From: Saccharomonospora azurea NA-128
Lineage (GTDB): Bacteria > Actinomycetota > Actinomycetes > Mycobacteriales > Pseudonocardiaceae
NCBI RefSeq assembly: GCF_000231055.2
Contig: NZ_CM001466.1
Coordinates: forward strand, 1,153,412-1,186,647
Length of the DNA stretch: 33,236 nucleotides
Direction of reading: 5' to 3'
Numbering within the stretch: position 1 is the first letter of the stretch; each line of letters starts with the position of its first letter. Positions 1 through 7,887 of this stretch are shown piece after piece. Below the pieces are notes generated by a model that was not told where the DNA came from, did not search any database, and saw only the letters and a list, made by a program, of their open reading frames with translations. The translations under genes were made by a program, and so were the position numbers.

Positions 1-2003
1 GGGACGTCGGCGTGGGGCCTCGCTCCCGGGCTGCCGGGGGTGCCGGTCCAGCCGCGCGGGGAACCGCCTCGGCCACCGGGCGTGCTACCCCCCGGCGAGG
101 TCCCGCCCCCGTGAGGCGCCGACCCACCCGCCATCGGCTGGGGCGAGTTCGGTGTGGACGGACCAGCGTCGGGAGTTCGTTGCGGCGTCGGGGAGAACCC
201 GTCCGTCCTCGGCGCGGTCGGCGTCGCCGAGGGAGACGACGGCGACGTCGCCAGCCCACTCGTCGTGGTGCTGTCGGTGTGCTGCGGACCGCTCGGCCGA
301 GGCGCTCCCGCATCCGTGTGCGCCGGAGCGGGCGACGGGTGACTCGGTGTGTGCGGCGGTGTGGCGCCCGGCGAGTGCTGCGGCGCCGGACCGTCCGTAC
401 GCGGCGACCCGCCTGCGTCGGGGCCGCCCGGGCTGCTCGGCGTCGAGTGACCCGGCGTGGACGGCACCGACCGATCGCCCGGACCCGAGTGCGGAGCCGA
501 GGAGTCGGGTGACGGGCTGGACGACGTCGGGTGCGCGGGAGGCGAATGGGGCGCCGAGCTCGGCGGCGAGGACGGGTCGGGAGACGAGGACGGCGAGTGA
601 CCCGTGCTCTGAGGCGACGGCGACGAGCTCGGCGAGTTCCCGGTGCTCTGGTAGTCGCTCGTCGGGCGGCCACTTCCTCCCCCCGCTGACTCGTCCACAC
701 CTGCGGTGTTGGGCGTGTCACTGCGCAGTGTGCTCGGCGTGCCGCCGTCCGCACCGCGCGGCCCGCCCGACGACCCGGGTGAGGCCGACGGAGAACCGGA
801 GTCCCCGGTGTTGCCGCGAGGCGACGGGGAGTCCGACGTCGGCCGAGGAGTCGAGTCGCCATCCGTTCCGGTGTCGTTCGAGCTGCTGTCCGGACCTCGT
901 CCCGACGAGCTTCCGTCCCCACTGGACGGTCGATCGCTGCGAGGCGTGGTGTTGCTCGGGGTTCCCTCTCCGCCGGAGTCCGGACCATCACCCGAGCTGT
1001 CGCCTCCGCGGGAGCCGGAATCGCCGGAGTCACCGTCCGAGCCGGAGCGTCCCGATCCTCCGTCCGAACCGGACCCGCCGTTCGAACCACCCCCGCTGCT
1101 TCCACTGCCGCCGAGGTCCGGCCCGTCACCACCGCGTCCGAGTCGCTGGACGAACCCACCGTCGATGATGTTCTTCGTGTCGATGACGTCCAGGCCGGTG
1201 AACTTGCCGACGATCTTGCCGCAGACCTTCATGATCGAACCGAAGACGTCGGCGAGCTTGCCCAGCAGCGGCGAGACCCTGCGGATGCTGTCGGTGAGCT
1301 TCTTCAGCAGGTCGGCGATCTTGGTGGCCCACTTCCCGATCGCGGCGACCGCCTGCGCCACCACGACCGGGGTGCCGAAACCGAGCGAGAACACCGTCTC
1401 CAGGACCCAGGAGATGAGCTTGCCGACGAGGTCGGCGATGAGGTCGCGCACCGTCTCCCTGACGAACGCCACGACCTCGCCGAAGATCATCACCACGATG
1501 CTGATGGCGTTGGCGGTGGTGGCCGCGCCCGCGAGGGACTCCTCCTGCTCCTTGCACGAGGCGCGGTAGGCGTCGGCGGCCTCGCCCGTCCACCCGGTGG
1601 TGCCGTTCTTCACCGCGTTCGCGAAGGTCACCTGGGTCTCCTCCAGGTGCGACGCGACGTTGGCCCACGTCTCGGAGTACGACTGGATCACCGGTGGATC
1701 CCCGCACACCGAGTCGAGCATGTCCTTCAGCGGCTGGATGTGTTCCATCAGGAACGACGCCACCGACGACATCAACCAGCCGAACGGGTCGATCGCGGCG
1801 GCGGCCCCCTCCGCCGCGAGCCCGAGGACGCCCAGGCCGCCCTCGATCCAGTTGCCGTCCTTGATGCCGTTGAAGGCGTCCATGGCCGACTCGGCGATGC
1901 CGATGCCCTGCATCCACCCGTAGTCGCCGTTGCCGGACGTCAGCGGGCCGGGCCCGTCACCGTCCTGCGGCGTGTCGGCGACGAGCGAGTTCCCCTCAGA
2001 CAC
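1..2003 (-). CDS. Long WXG-type T7SS effector-like protein (C-terminus beyond window)
   Basis: An open frame of 667 codons runs from a GTG at 2003 to the left edge without a stop, so the protein is partial. Residues about 25-290 are a structured, helix-rich domain. It has hydrophobic stretches near 55-85 and 165-220 and a W-x-G turn (GWTGEAADAYRA, about 137-148) typical of WXG100/PPE-like proteins. From about residue 290 the chain becomes a tail of at least 375 residues made almost only of Ser, Pro, Gly, Asp, Thr and His, probably disordered. The GTG overlaps the stop of the upstream EspC-like gene (GTGTCTGA), which indicates translational coupling. By family knowledge such proteins are type VII substrates that may carry a C-terminal toxin or enzyme. 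That domain is not visible here, so effector or toxin function is inference. Confidence 0.8.
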   Translation of the reverse strand, partial: MSEGNSLVADTPQDGDGPGPLTSGNGDYGWMQGIGIAESAMDAFNGIKDGNWIEGGLGVLGLAAEGAAAAIDPFGWLMSSVASFLMEHIQPLKDMLDSVCGDPPVIQSYSETWANVASHLEETQVTFANAVKNGTTGWTGEAADAYRASCKEQEESLAGAATTANAISIVVMIFGEVVAFVRETVRDLIADLVGKLISWVLETVFSLGFGTPVVVAQAVAAIGKWATKIADLLKKLTDSIRRVSPLLGKLADVFGSIMKVCGKIVGKFTGLDVIDTKNIIDGGFVQRLGRGGDGPDLGGSGSSGGGSNGGSGSDGGSGRSGSDGDSGDSGSRGGDSSGDGPDSGGEGTPSNTTPRSDRPSSGDGSSSGRGPDSSSNDTGTDGDSTPRPTSDSPSPRGNTGDSGSPSASPGSSGGPRGADGGTPSTLRSDTPNTAGVDESAGGGSGRPTSDYQSTGNSPSSSPSPQSTGHSPSSSPDPSSPPSSAPHSPPAHPTSSSPSPDSSAPHSGPGDRSVPSTPGHSTPSSPGGPDAGGSPRTDGPAPQHSPGATPPHTPSHPSPAPAHTDAGAPRPSGPQHTDSTTTSGLATSPSSPSATPTAPRTDGFSPTPQRTPDAGPSTPNSPQPMAGGSAPHGGGTSPGGSTPGGRGGSPRGWTGTPGSPGARPHADV

Positions 2004-2304
2004 CGGTGCCTCCCAGTGCGTCGCGGACGTCCTCGTCCGCGGCCTGGTACTGCCTCGCGGCCGAGCGCACCTTGTCCGCCGTGGCCTGCATGGCCTTCAC
2101 CGAGTCGCTCAACGCGTCGATGCCGTACTGCTCGACCGGGTCCAGCAGCATCCGGAACGGCTGGCACAGGATTCCGTAGGCGTCGGTGGGCATGCTCACC
2201 TGGCGCGCCGCGTCGAGCGCCTGCGACAGCTGGTCGACGACGCCGTCGAGCTGCGTCGCATGTGCTTCGAGGTCCGCCCCGACCTCAAAACCCCCGTGGG
2301 ACAT
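1996..2304 (-). CDS. EspC/DUF2580-like type VII secretion target, 102 aa
   Basis: A small all-helical protein that starts MSHGGFEVGADLEAHATQLD. Amphipathic helices cover about 8-40 and 55-90, joined by a loop near the middle (YGILCQPF). The size, the glycine-rich start and the pattern of heptad-like Ala, Leu and Val match the DUF2580/EspC family, which are ESX-secretion-associated helical-hairpin proteins. A strong ribosome site (AGGAG) lies just upstream of the ATG. It sits 30 bp after the YbaB-like gene and its stop overlaps the start of the long effector, so the three form one operon. It probably acts as partner or co-secreted factor of the long protein. That role is inferred from context. 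Confidence 0.78.
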   Translation of the reverse strand: MSHGGFEVGADLEAHATQLDGVVDQLSQALDAARQVSMPTDAYGILCQPFRMLLDPVEQYGIDALSDSVKAMQATADKVRSAARQYQAADEDVRDALGGTGV

Positions 2305-2334
2305 CGGAGAACTCCTGTGGTCGCGTGGAGTGGA

Positions 2335-2874
2335 TCAGGAAAGGATGGAGCGCCCGCCGAAGTCGTCCTCGTCGTCCTCGGGAGGCCGTCGACGCGCGGT
2401 CGGCCGGGGCTGCGGCGGGGGCGGGGGCGCCGCCTCGTCCGCCTCGTCCTCGGGACCGAACTGCAACTCGCGGTCGTTCTCGGGAGCCGGGGTCTCGGTG
2501 TCCTCGGGGGGTTCGGGGAAGGTCTTGCGCGCCTCGTCGAACACCTTGGCAGCGGTCTGGTCCTCCGTGCCCACGGTGTCGGCCATCGTCTGCTGAAGCA
2601 GCTCGGGGATGCGTGCCTGCGCGGCCTGGACGGTGCGCATGATCTGGGCGGACAGCTCGCCCATCCGCTTGTTCTGCGCGGAGTCGGAGATCGTCAGGCC
2701 CGTGAGCAGGCCCTTCGAGTTGATCGTCACCTCGACCGTGTTGTCGGGCGAGCGCTCGGTGACCGAGATCTCCTGCACGCGCGCCGCCATCGCCTGGTAG
2801 CGCTGCGCCTGCTCCTGGATCTTCCTGGTCCAGTCGTCGATCATGCGATCGCTCGCGTCCACGCCGTCCGCCAT
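2335..2874 (-). CDS. YbaB/EbfC-like protein with acidic Pro-rich tail, 179 aa
   Basis: The chosen start is the ATG at 2874 (MADGVDASDRM), preceded by a GGGGGAGGT ribosome site. The open frame extends 26 codons further upstream but without a comparable site. Residues about 10-110 have the YbaB pattern: a helix (IQEQAQRYQAMAARVQEI), a beta segment (TVEVTINSKGLLTGLTI), then a long helix. Residues about 125-179 are acidic and Pro-rich. YbaB/EbfC proteins are small DNA-associated dimers. In actinomycetes a diverged YbaB-like protein is often found next to WXG100/EspC genes, as here. It is the first gene of the T7SS operon. Its role, nucleoid binding or secretion-associated chaperone, cannot be settled from sequence. 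Confidence 0.8.
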   Translation of the reverse strand: MADGVDASDRMIDDWTRKIQEQAQRYQAMAARVQEISVTERSPDNTVEVTINSKGLLTGLTISDSAQNKRMGELSAQIMRTVQAAQARIPELLQQTMADTVGTEDQTAAKVFDEARKTFPEPPEDTETPAPENDRELQFGPEDEADEAAPPPPPQPRPTARRRPPEDDEDDFGGRSILS

Positions 2875-3077
2875 CGGACCTACCTCCCCCAGTACCGCCG
2901 CTCGTGTCCTTGTTGACGCACACCGGAGCCCGCCGGTTCCCGCGGCGTGCAAGTGGAACGATCATGCCAGGTCCGGAACCCGAAAGGGAGAGGTGAAGCC
3001 GGCGGTCCAGTCCCGTGGGCTGCTATCAATGTCGGAGTCGTGTCGGGCGAGCGCGACGAATCGGGTGAGGGGGCGTG

Positions 3078-3560
3078 ATGACGTCAGCACGACGCCGGAG
3101 GCCGACCGGGTTGTCCCGGTCGCTGTTCCGGCTGCCGATCCACGTCTTCCGGCTCCGGCTGGGCTGGCTGTTCCTGGGCCGGCTGCTGTTGCTGCACCAC
3201 ACGGGACGCCGCTCCGGAATGCGGCGGAGCACCGTGCTCGAAGTGGTCGCTCGGGACGGCGAGTCCTACGTCGTCGCCTCGGGCTTCGGCCCGCGCTCCG
3301 ACTGGTACCGCAACGTCCTGGCCGATCCCGAGGTGAGCATCGTCGTGCGCACCACCGCGATCGCCGCTGTCGCGCGACCCCTCCCTCCCGAGGAGGCAGA
3401 GGAGTTCATGGCCGCGTACGCGAGGCGGCACCCGTGGCTGGCCCGGCAGTTGTGCAGGCGGCTCCTGGGTTTCGCCGTCGACGGCGGTGAGGAGAGCTTC
3501 CGCGAGGTCGGTCGCGGCATCCCGTTCGTGCGCCTCACGCCGACGCGGCTCAGTGCTTGA
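3078..3560 (+). CDS. Deazaflavin (F420)-dependent nitroreductase-family protein (DUF385)
   Basis: 160 aa. Family hallmarks are visible: an N-terminal basic/hydrophobic helix, then LLLHHTGRRSGMRRSTVLEV, the conserved T-GR-SG-xR-xT segment. This is followed by ASGFGPRSDWYRNVLADP, the W-x-x-N-L cofactor-pocket signature of the Ddn/DUF385 split-barrel proteins. Known members use F420H2 to reduce various substrates; the substrate here is unknown. A GTG lies directly before the ATG. The GAGGGG ribosome site at 3067-3073 is better spaced to the ATG at 3078, so I chose that. The 3' end overlaps the convergent thioesterase gene by 11 bp. Confidence 0.86.
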   Translation: MTSARRRRPTGLSRSLFRLPIHVFRLRLGWLFLGRLLLLHHTGRRSGMRRSTVLEVVARDGESYVVASGFGPRSDWYRNVLADPEVSIVVRTTAIAAVARPLPPEEAEEFMAAYARRHPWLARQLCRRLLGFAVDGGEESFREVGRGIPFVRLTPTRLSA

Positions 3561-4386
3561 AGTACACCAGCTGGTGGCTGGTCGCCAGCAGCGCTCCGTC
3601 CGGGCTCCACAGGCGAGCGGACTGGTCGAAGTACCCGCCACCGAACACGCCCGCCCGAGCCGTGGCGAGCAGCGGCCGGTCACCCTGCGCCTCCACCGTC
3701 TCGGCGTCGGCGTGGAAGTACGTCGTCAGTGACACCGTGCCCGCGGGGACGAAGGTTCCCCGGCGGCGCAGGATGCGCGGGTAGAAGACGTCGCTCAACG
3801 CGGCGAGCGCGGGAACGTCGAGCGGACGCGAGGGTCGCTCCCGCACCCACAGCGTGGTGGTCGAGTCGGGCTGCGCTCCGGTGTCGGTGTCCGGCAACGC
3901 ACCCTCGACGAAGCGCATCTCGTAGTTGCGCGCCCAGGCGACGAAGTCCGGCATCGGGCGCAGCGGCACGTCCTCGGCCGGCGGCACCGCGGGCATGGCC
4001 GCCTCGGTGTCGGACCACGTGTCCCGCCGCACGCCCGTCACGATCGTCGCCGTGGTGGTCACGACGTCGTCCTGGGTGAGCTGGACGATCCAGTGCTGGG
4101 TGGACCGGTTGGTGCGCACCGGAATCGCGGTGACGTCGAACGCCCCGTCCGCGATGGGGGCCGCGTAGTTGACCGTGAGGGAGAGGACGTCGCCGAGCCG
4201 CCGGGCGTCGTCGAGCACGGCCCGCACGAGGACCGCGGCCGTGATGCCGCCGAAGGGCCCCACCATGTTGGTGTACGCGGGGTCGGTGTGCCCGGTGACG
4301 ACTCCCTCACCGCGGTCGGCGGCGGCCTCCAGCGCGACGGCGCGGTCGAACGGATGAAGGGCCTCGGAGAGGGCGGCTTCGGTCAT
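3550..4386 (-). CDS. Acyl-CoA thioesterase-like protein (double hot-dog, TesB type)
   Basis: 278 aa, the usual length for two fused hot-dog domains. The N-terminal half has the hot-dog helix motif around PAYTNMVGPFGGITAAVLVRA (about 36-56) and the beta strands LSLTVNYAAPI and STQHWIVQLTQD. The C-terminal half has VSLTTYFHADA and ends SHQLVYFKH, as in TesB/Acot8-like enzymes. These hydrolyse acyl-CoAs to free acids and CoA in the cytoplasm. The gene is divergent from the TetR regulator at 4469 across an 82-bp spacer holding an imperfect palindrome, so regulation by that TetR protein is likely. The substrate chain length cannot be read from the sequence. Confidence 0.82.
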   Translation of the reverse strand: MTEAALSEALHPFDRAVALEAAADRGEGVVTGHTDPAYTNMVGPFGGITAAVLVRAVLDDARRLGDVLSLTVNYAAPIADGAFDVTAIPVRTNRSTQHWIVQLTQDDVVTTTATIVTGVRRDTWSDTEAAMPAVPPAEDVPLRPMPDFVAWARNYEMRFVEGALPDTDTGAQPDSTTTLWVRERPSRPLDVPALAALSDVFYPRILRRRGTFVPAGTVSLTTYFHADAETVEAQGDRPLLATARAGVFGGGYFDQSARLWSPDGALLATSHQLVYFKH

Positions 4387-4415
4387 GGGAGCTCCCGCGA
4401 TGGACGTCCGGCGAT

Positions 4416-4440
4416 TCGGTATGACAACCTACATAGCCGA
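4416..4440. promoter_or_regulatory. Imperfect palindrome between thioesterase and tetR (possible operator)
   Basis: In the divergent spacer, TCGGTATG at 4416-4423 faces CATAGCCGA at 4432-4440 across 8 bases, with one extra base in the right arm. The position between a TetR gene and a divergent enzyme gene fits an autoregulatory operator. Symmetry is imperfect, so the call is tentative. Confidence 0.35.
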
Positions 4441-4468
4441 GCTGCTCGGGCGCGCCAGGAGGTAACGC

Positions 4469-5059
4469 ATGGCACAGGGCGGGCGCCGCGCCGGCGGCGC
4501 GAAGGAGGCGATGACCACCAGCGCCGTGGCGCTTCTGCGCGAGCACGGTGTCGCGGGTACCTCGTTCGCCGACGTGCTGGCCCACAGCGGCGCACCACGC
4601 GGCTCGGTGTACCACCACTTCCCGGGAGGTAAGGCGCAGTTGGTGGAGGAGGCGACACGAGCCGCCTCCGACGCCCTGACGGCGGAGATCACCCGGCTGC
4701 TGCGCGACCACGGTCCGGTGTTCGCGCTGCGTGCCGTGGTGGAGCTGTGGCGGCGGGAACTCGCGCGCGGCGACTACACGGCGGGCTGCCCCGTGGCCGC
4801 CGCGGCACTGGGCCCCGTGCCCGGTGCACGCGCCGCGGCCGGGGCCGCCCTGCGCGACTGGGAGTCCGCCGTCGCGGAATCACTCCACCGGGAGGGCGTG
4901 CCCCGGGATCGGGCGGCCACCCTCGGAACGCTTGTGGTGAGCACACTGCAGGGCGCGCTCGTGCTCGCGCGGGCGCAACGCAGTGCCGCCCCGCTCGACG
5001 CCGTCGTCACCGAGCTGGAGACGGTGTGCGGCGCCGCCCTCGACGGCGCGCGGTCCTGA
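4469..5059 (+). CDS. TetR/AcrR-family transcriptional regulator
   Basis: 196 aa. The N-terminal DNA-binding domain is clear: the helix EAMTTSAVALLREHGVAGTS, then FADVLAHSGAPRGSVYHHFP (about 32-51), the classic TetR helix-turn-helix with its Y-x-H-F ending. Then GGKAQLVEEA follows. The C-terminal domain includes YTAGCPVAAAAL and a late helix with TLVVSTLQGALVLARAQRS, resembling the LmrA/YxaF-type ligand domain. It is divergent from the acyl-CoA thioesterase gene, its most likely target. A GGAGG ribosome site is upstream of the ATG. The ligand is unknown; an acyl-CoA or xenobiotic is a guess from context. Confidence 0.88.
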   Translation: MAQGGRRAGGAKEAMTTSAVALLREHGVAGTSFADVLAHSGAPRGSVYHHFPGGKAQLVEEATRAASDALTAEITRLLRDHGPVFALRAVVELWRRELARGDYTAGCPVAAAALGPVPGARAAAGAALRDWESAVAESLHREGVPRDRAATLGTLVVSTLQGALVLARAQRSAAPLDAVVTELETVCGAALDGARS

Positions 5060-5108
5060 CCGGCTTTATCCGATCGATCTTGTCGGTCGGCGGTGACAGG
5101 ATGCCCGC

Positions 5109-5699
5109 ATGAACCCGAAAGACCCGAAATCGGTGCTCCACCACTACCTCGGCTCGGCGCGTGACGTGCTGGTGTGGAAGCTGGAGGGGCTGTCGGAGTA
5201 CGACGTCCGGCGACCGCTCACGCCCACCGGCACCAACCTGCTGGGCCTGCTGAAGCACCTCACCGGTTGCGAGGTCGGCTACTTCGGCGACACGTTCGGC
5301 CGCCCCTTCCCGCACACGCTGCCGTGGCTGTCCGACGACGCCGAGGACAACGCGGACATGTGGGCGACCGCCGAGGAGTCCCGCGAGGAGATCGTCGAGC
5401 TGTACCGGCGGGCGTGCGCACACTCCGACAGCACCATCGCCGCACTCGACCTCGACGCGCCCGGTGTCGTTCCGCACTGGCCCGACGCGCGGGCCCACAC
5501 CACGCTCCACGCGGTGCTGGTCCACATGCTCGCCGAGACGCAACGGCACGCGGGACACGCCGACATCGTGCGGGAACTCGTCGACGGCGCGGCGGGGCTG
5601 CGGCCGGCGGTGAGCAATCTGCCCCGACGCGACGCCGACTGGTGGAGCCGACACCGCGACAGGCTGGAGCAGGTCGCCCGGGAGGCCGGCGAGCGCTGA
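5109..5699 (+). CDS. DinB-family protein (DUF664-like)
   Basis: 196 aa four-helix-bundle protein. The family features are LLGLLKHLTGCEVGYFGDTF (about 44-63, the first conserved His in LKHL), HAVLVHMLAETQRHAGHADI (a central helix with the HxxH-type pair), and a C-terminal ADWWSRHRDRLEQ. These His residues form the divalent metal site of DinB-like proteins. Some members are thiol- or mycothiol-dependent transferases; the specific reaction is not evident. It starts at ATG 5109 with an AGGA site shortly upstream. No operon partner is evident: the TetR gene ends 49 bp earlier and the pseudokinase starts 84 bp later. Confidence 0.78.
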   Translation: MNPKDPKSVLHHYLGSARDVLVWKLEGLSEYDVRRPLTPTGTNLLGLLKHLTGCEVGYFGDTFGRPFPHTLPWLSDDAEDNADMWATAEESREEIVELYRRACAHSDSTIAALDLDAPGVVPHWPDARAHTTLHAVLVHMLAETQRHAGHADIVRELVDGAAGLRPAVSNLPRRDADWWSRHRDRLEQVAREAGER

Positions 5700-5783
5700 G
5701 CTCGGCCCCGCGCGCACCGCTCGCCGCCGTGAACGCGTGACACACTGGCGCCGACGGGCACACGCATCAGGCTGGGGGCCACG

Positions 5784-6538
5784 GTGCCGAGCGAGGACGA
5801 CGAACTCGTACTGGTGGGGCACGGGCCGGTCGCGACCGTGTACGCGGGCGAGAGCGACGACACGGCCTTCGCGCTCAAGATCTATCCCGGCGAGGTCGAC
5901 CGGCGTTCACTGCGCTCGGTGCGGGCCGAGCTCGCCACCCTCGCCGAGTTGCGCGACCGAGCCCGGATCCTCGTGGCCGACTCCGTCGAGCGGCGGCCCG
6001 GCGGAACGACCGCCCTGCGCATGGAGTTGTGCGCCCAGTCGCCGTCCGAGCTCGTCGAGGAGGCGGGGCGCAGGCCGGTGGACGAGGCCGTCGCTCTCGG
6101 CGAGGCGCCGGCGGAGACTCTCGCCGCCGCACACGACCGCGGCATCGTGCACGGTGGTGTCTCCCCCGGCAACGTGCTGTTCGAGGGCTCCGGGGACGCG
6201 CTGCTCTCCGACTTCGGCACCACGCTGCGACGCCACTTCTCCGCCGAGTCCACCCCGCACGGCGCGGTGGCGCCGGAGACGCTCCGCGACGGTGTCCTCG
6301 ACCGAGGATCGGACCTCTACGGGCTCGGGGCGACGCTCTACTTCGCACTGACCGGCCACGCGCCGCACCCCCGCGTGCCGGGAGAGTCGGACGACCGCTC
6401 CGGGTTGCGCGTGCTGAAGGATCCGGTCGCCCCCTCGATCGCCCCGGCGTGCCTCCGGCTCTCGCGGACCTCGTCGCACAGCTGCTCGCGAAGGACCCGG
6501 CCGACCGCCCCGGCAGTTTGACTCCATTACAGACGTAA
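5784..6538 (+). pseudogene. Ser/Thr kinase-like pseudokinase gene, frameshifted and 3'-truncated
   Basis: The reading frame from GTG 5784 carries a kinase-like fold: loop VGHGPVATVYAGE, lysine strand FALKIY, catalytic-loop position GIVHGGVSPGNVLF, DFG in LLSDFGTT, and VAPETL for the APE motif. The HRD aspartate is replaced (HGG), so it looked like a pseudokinase before decay. Near 6442-6446, in a run of four C, the frame shifts. Downstream the typical kinase end (VPPALADLVAQLLAKDPADRP) continues in another frame up to TAA at 6536-6538. Adding one base to the C run rejoins the two parts. The domain then ends abruptly in promoter-like DNA, so the C-terminus is also missing. A single-base sequencing error could explain the shift but not the missing tail. 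Confidence 0.72.
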
Positions 6539-6553
6539 TGTACGTCTACCCGC
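6518..6553 (+). promoter_or_regulatory. Promoter with perfect 7-bp inverted repeat, for the hydrolase at 6554
   Basis: TTGACT at 6518-6523 is followed after 17 bases by TACGTC at 6541-6546. The start codon GTG lies 7 bases after that, the spacing of a leaderless actinobacterial transcript. Overlapping the -10 side is the perfect inverted repeat AGACGTA (6531-6537) / TACGTCT (6541-6547) with a 3-base centre, a likely repressor operator. The downstream gene has no Shine-Dalgarno site. Confidence 0.55.
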
Positions 6554-7468
6554 GTGGAACTGAGTGGATTCACGAGTACCGCGGCACGCGACCGCTTCAC
6601 CGAACGCTACGAGCAGCTGCTCACGACCCGCTGGCCGCCACACACCCGCGCCACCGTCGCGACGTCGTTCGGGCCGACGGCCGTCGTCACCGCCGGCGAC
6701 GGCCCCGGACTCCCCGCCGTACTGCTGGCAGGCGGAAGCGCGAACGCGGCGACCTGGGCGCCACTTCTGCCCTCCCTGAGCGCGGACCGGCCGGTCATCG
6801 CCGTCGACGTCCTCGGCGAAGCGGGCGGTAGCACCCAGACGGCACCGATCCCGGACGCGCCCAACCGCGCCCGCTGGCTCGACGAAGTTCTCACCGGACT
6901 CGGTGTCGACCGCGCCCACCTCGTCGGTCACTCCGCGGGAGGAGCGATCGCCCTCGCCCAGTCCGTGCACCACCCGAGCCGCCTCGCCACGGTGACCGCG
7001 CTGGAACCGGCGCGCGCTCTGGCTCCGGTGCGGGCGCTCTTCTTCGTGCGCCTGCTCGCGGTCATGCTCACCGGCTCACGACGACGCGCGGCGGCGTACC
7101 TGCGCTGGTGCCGAGGCGGCAAAGACGTGCCCTCACCAGTCCGGGAACTGCTGGCGTCCGCCCTCGTCGACCACCGGAGCCGCGCGGTACCACCACCGCC
7201 CAGGCTGTCCGACGAGGAGCTGAGCTCGATCACTCTCCCGGTGCTGGTGGCGCTCGGCGCCGACAGTCCGGTCCATGCGGTCGACATCGCGGCGCGGCGC
7301 GCCCGACTCGTCTCGAACGTCGCCGTGCATGTCGTGGAAGGCGCGGCGCACGGACTGTTCAGTGAACGCCCCGAGGAGGTCGGGCAGCTCGTGTCCGAGT
7401 TCCTCGCCCGACACGACGCCGACCCGGACGACGGGAGGAACCACCGAGCCGGCTCTCCGACTGCCTAG
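6554..7468 (+). CDS. Alpha/beta hydrolase, 304 aa
   Basis: Classic alpha/beta-hydrolase layout: strand PAVLLAGGSANAATW (oxyanion region), PVIAVDVLGEAGGS, and nucleophile elbow LVGHSAGGA with Ser127. An acid candidate is Asp237 (ALGADSPV) and the base is His266 (GAAHGLFSERP). All three triad positions are present, so it should be active; the substrate is unknown. The start is GTG 6554, chosen for the leaderless promoter spacing. Its promoter lies where the preceding kinase gene is cut short, so the gene may have arrived by the same rearrangement. It ends in a 4-bp overlap with the convergent vapC. Confidence 0.85.
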   Translation: MELSGFTSTAARDRFTERYEQLLTTRWPPHTRATVATSFGPTAVVTAGDGPGLPAVLLAGGSANAATWAPLLPSLSADRPVIAVDVLGEAGGSTQTAPIPDAPNRARWLDEVLTGLGVDRAHLVGHSAGGAIALAQSVHHPSRLATVTALEPARALAPVRALFFVRLLAVMLTGSRRRAAAYLRWCRGGKDVPSPVRELLASALVDHRSRAVPPPPRLSDEELSSITLPVLVALGADSPVHAVDIAARRARLVSNVAVHVVEGAAHGLFSERPEEVGQLVSEFLARHDADPDDGRNHRAGSPTA

Positions 7469-7887
7469 GCCCCGCCCGCCGGCCCGTACCACTGGGTGGC
7501 CTGGCCGGTGACGGCCGCGATGCAGTCGAAGTCGTGGTCGCGGTGCAGCAGGGTGAGCCCCTGCAGCTCGGCGGTGGCCGCGACGAGGAGGTCGATCGCA
7601 CCGGCGCTGCGGTGCTGCCCCCGCCGGGTGAGTGCCTCCTGCACCTGCGACGCGCGATCGTAGACCCGGTCGCCGACCGGCACCCAGGCGAACACCGACC
7701 GCAGGTCCTCGGCGACTCGGGCACGGTCGTCCGCGTTGCGGGCGCTGTAGAGGAACTCCAGCTCGGTGAGAGGACAGACGGCGAGGAGTCCCGCCGCCGC
7801 GGCCTGGTCCCAGCCGAACCGGTCGGCGTCGGGTCGCAGCAGGCGGGCGAGCGCGCTGGTGTCGATCAGAAAACGCGCGGCGTTCAC
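7465..7887 (-). CDS. vapC: VapC-type PIN-domain toxin
   Basis: 140 aa, normal for VapC ribonucleases. The four acidic PIN positions are visible: Asp9 (FLIDTSAL), Glu42 or Glu44 (LTELEFLYSAR), Asp99 (GAIDLLVAATA) and Asp117/Asp121 (LLHRDHDFD). These bind Mg2+ for RNA cleavage, usually of tRNA or rRNA. The GTG start overlaps the stop of the antitoxin gene (GTGA, 7884-7887), which couples their translation. The RNA target cannot be predicted. Confidence 0.9.
   Translation of the reverse strand: MNAARFLIDTSALARLLRPDADRFGWDQAAAAGLLAVCPLTELEFLYSARNADDRARVAEDLRSVFAWVPVGDRVYDRASQVQEALTRRGQHRSAGAIDLLVAATAELQGLTLLHRDHDFDCIAAVTGQATQWYGPAGGA

Noticed and set aside
12-1569. Long plus-strand Arg/Pro/Ser-rich open frames opposite the T7SS effector
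   Set aside because: They mirror the low-complexity codons of the minus-strand gene; no domain and no ribosome site.
1126-1917. 263-codon minus-strand frame inside the effector gene
   Set aside because: Arg/Gly/His-rich out-of-frame shadow; the effector frame carries the folded domain and the overlap with the upstream stop.
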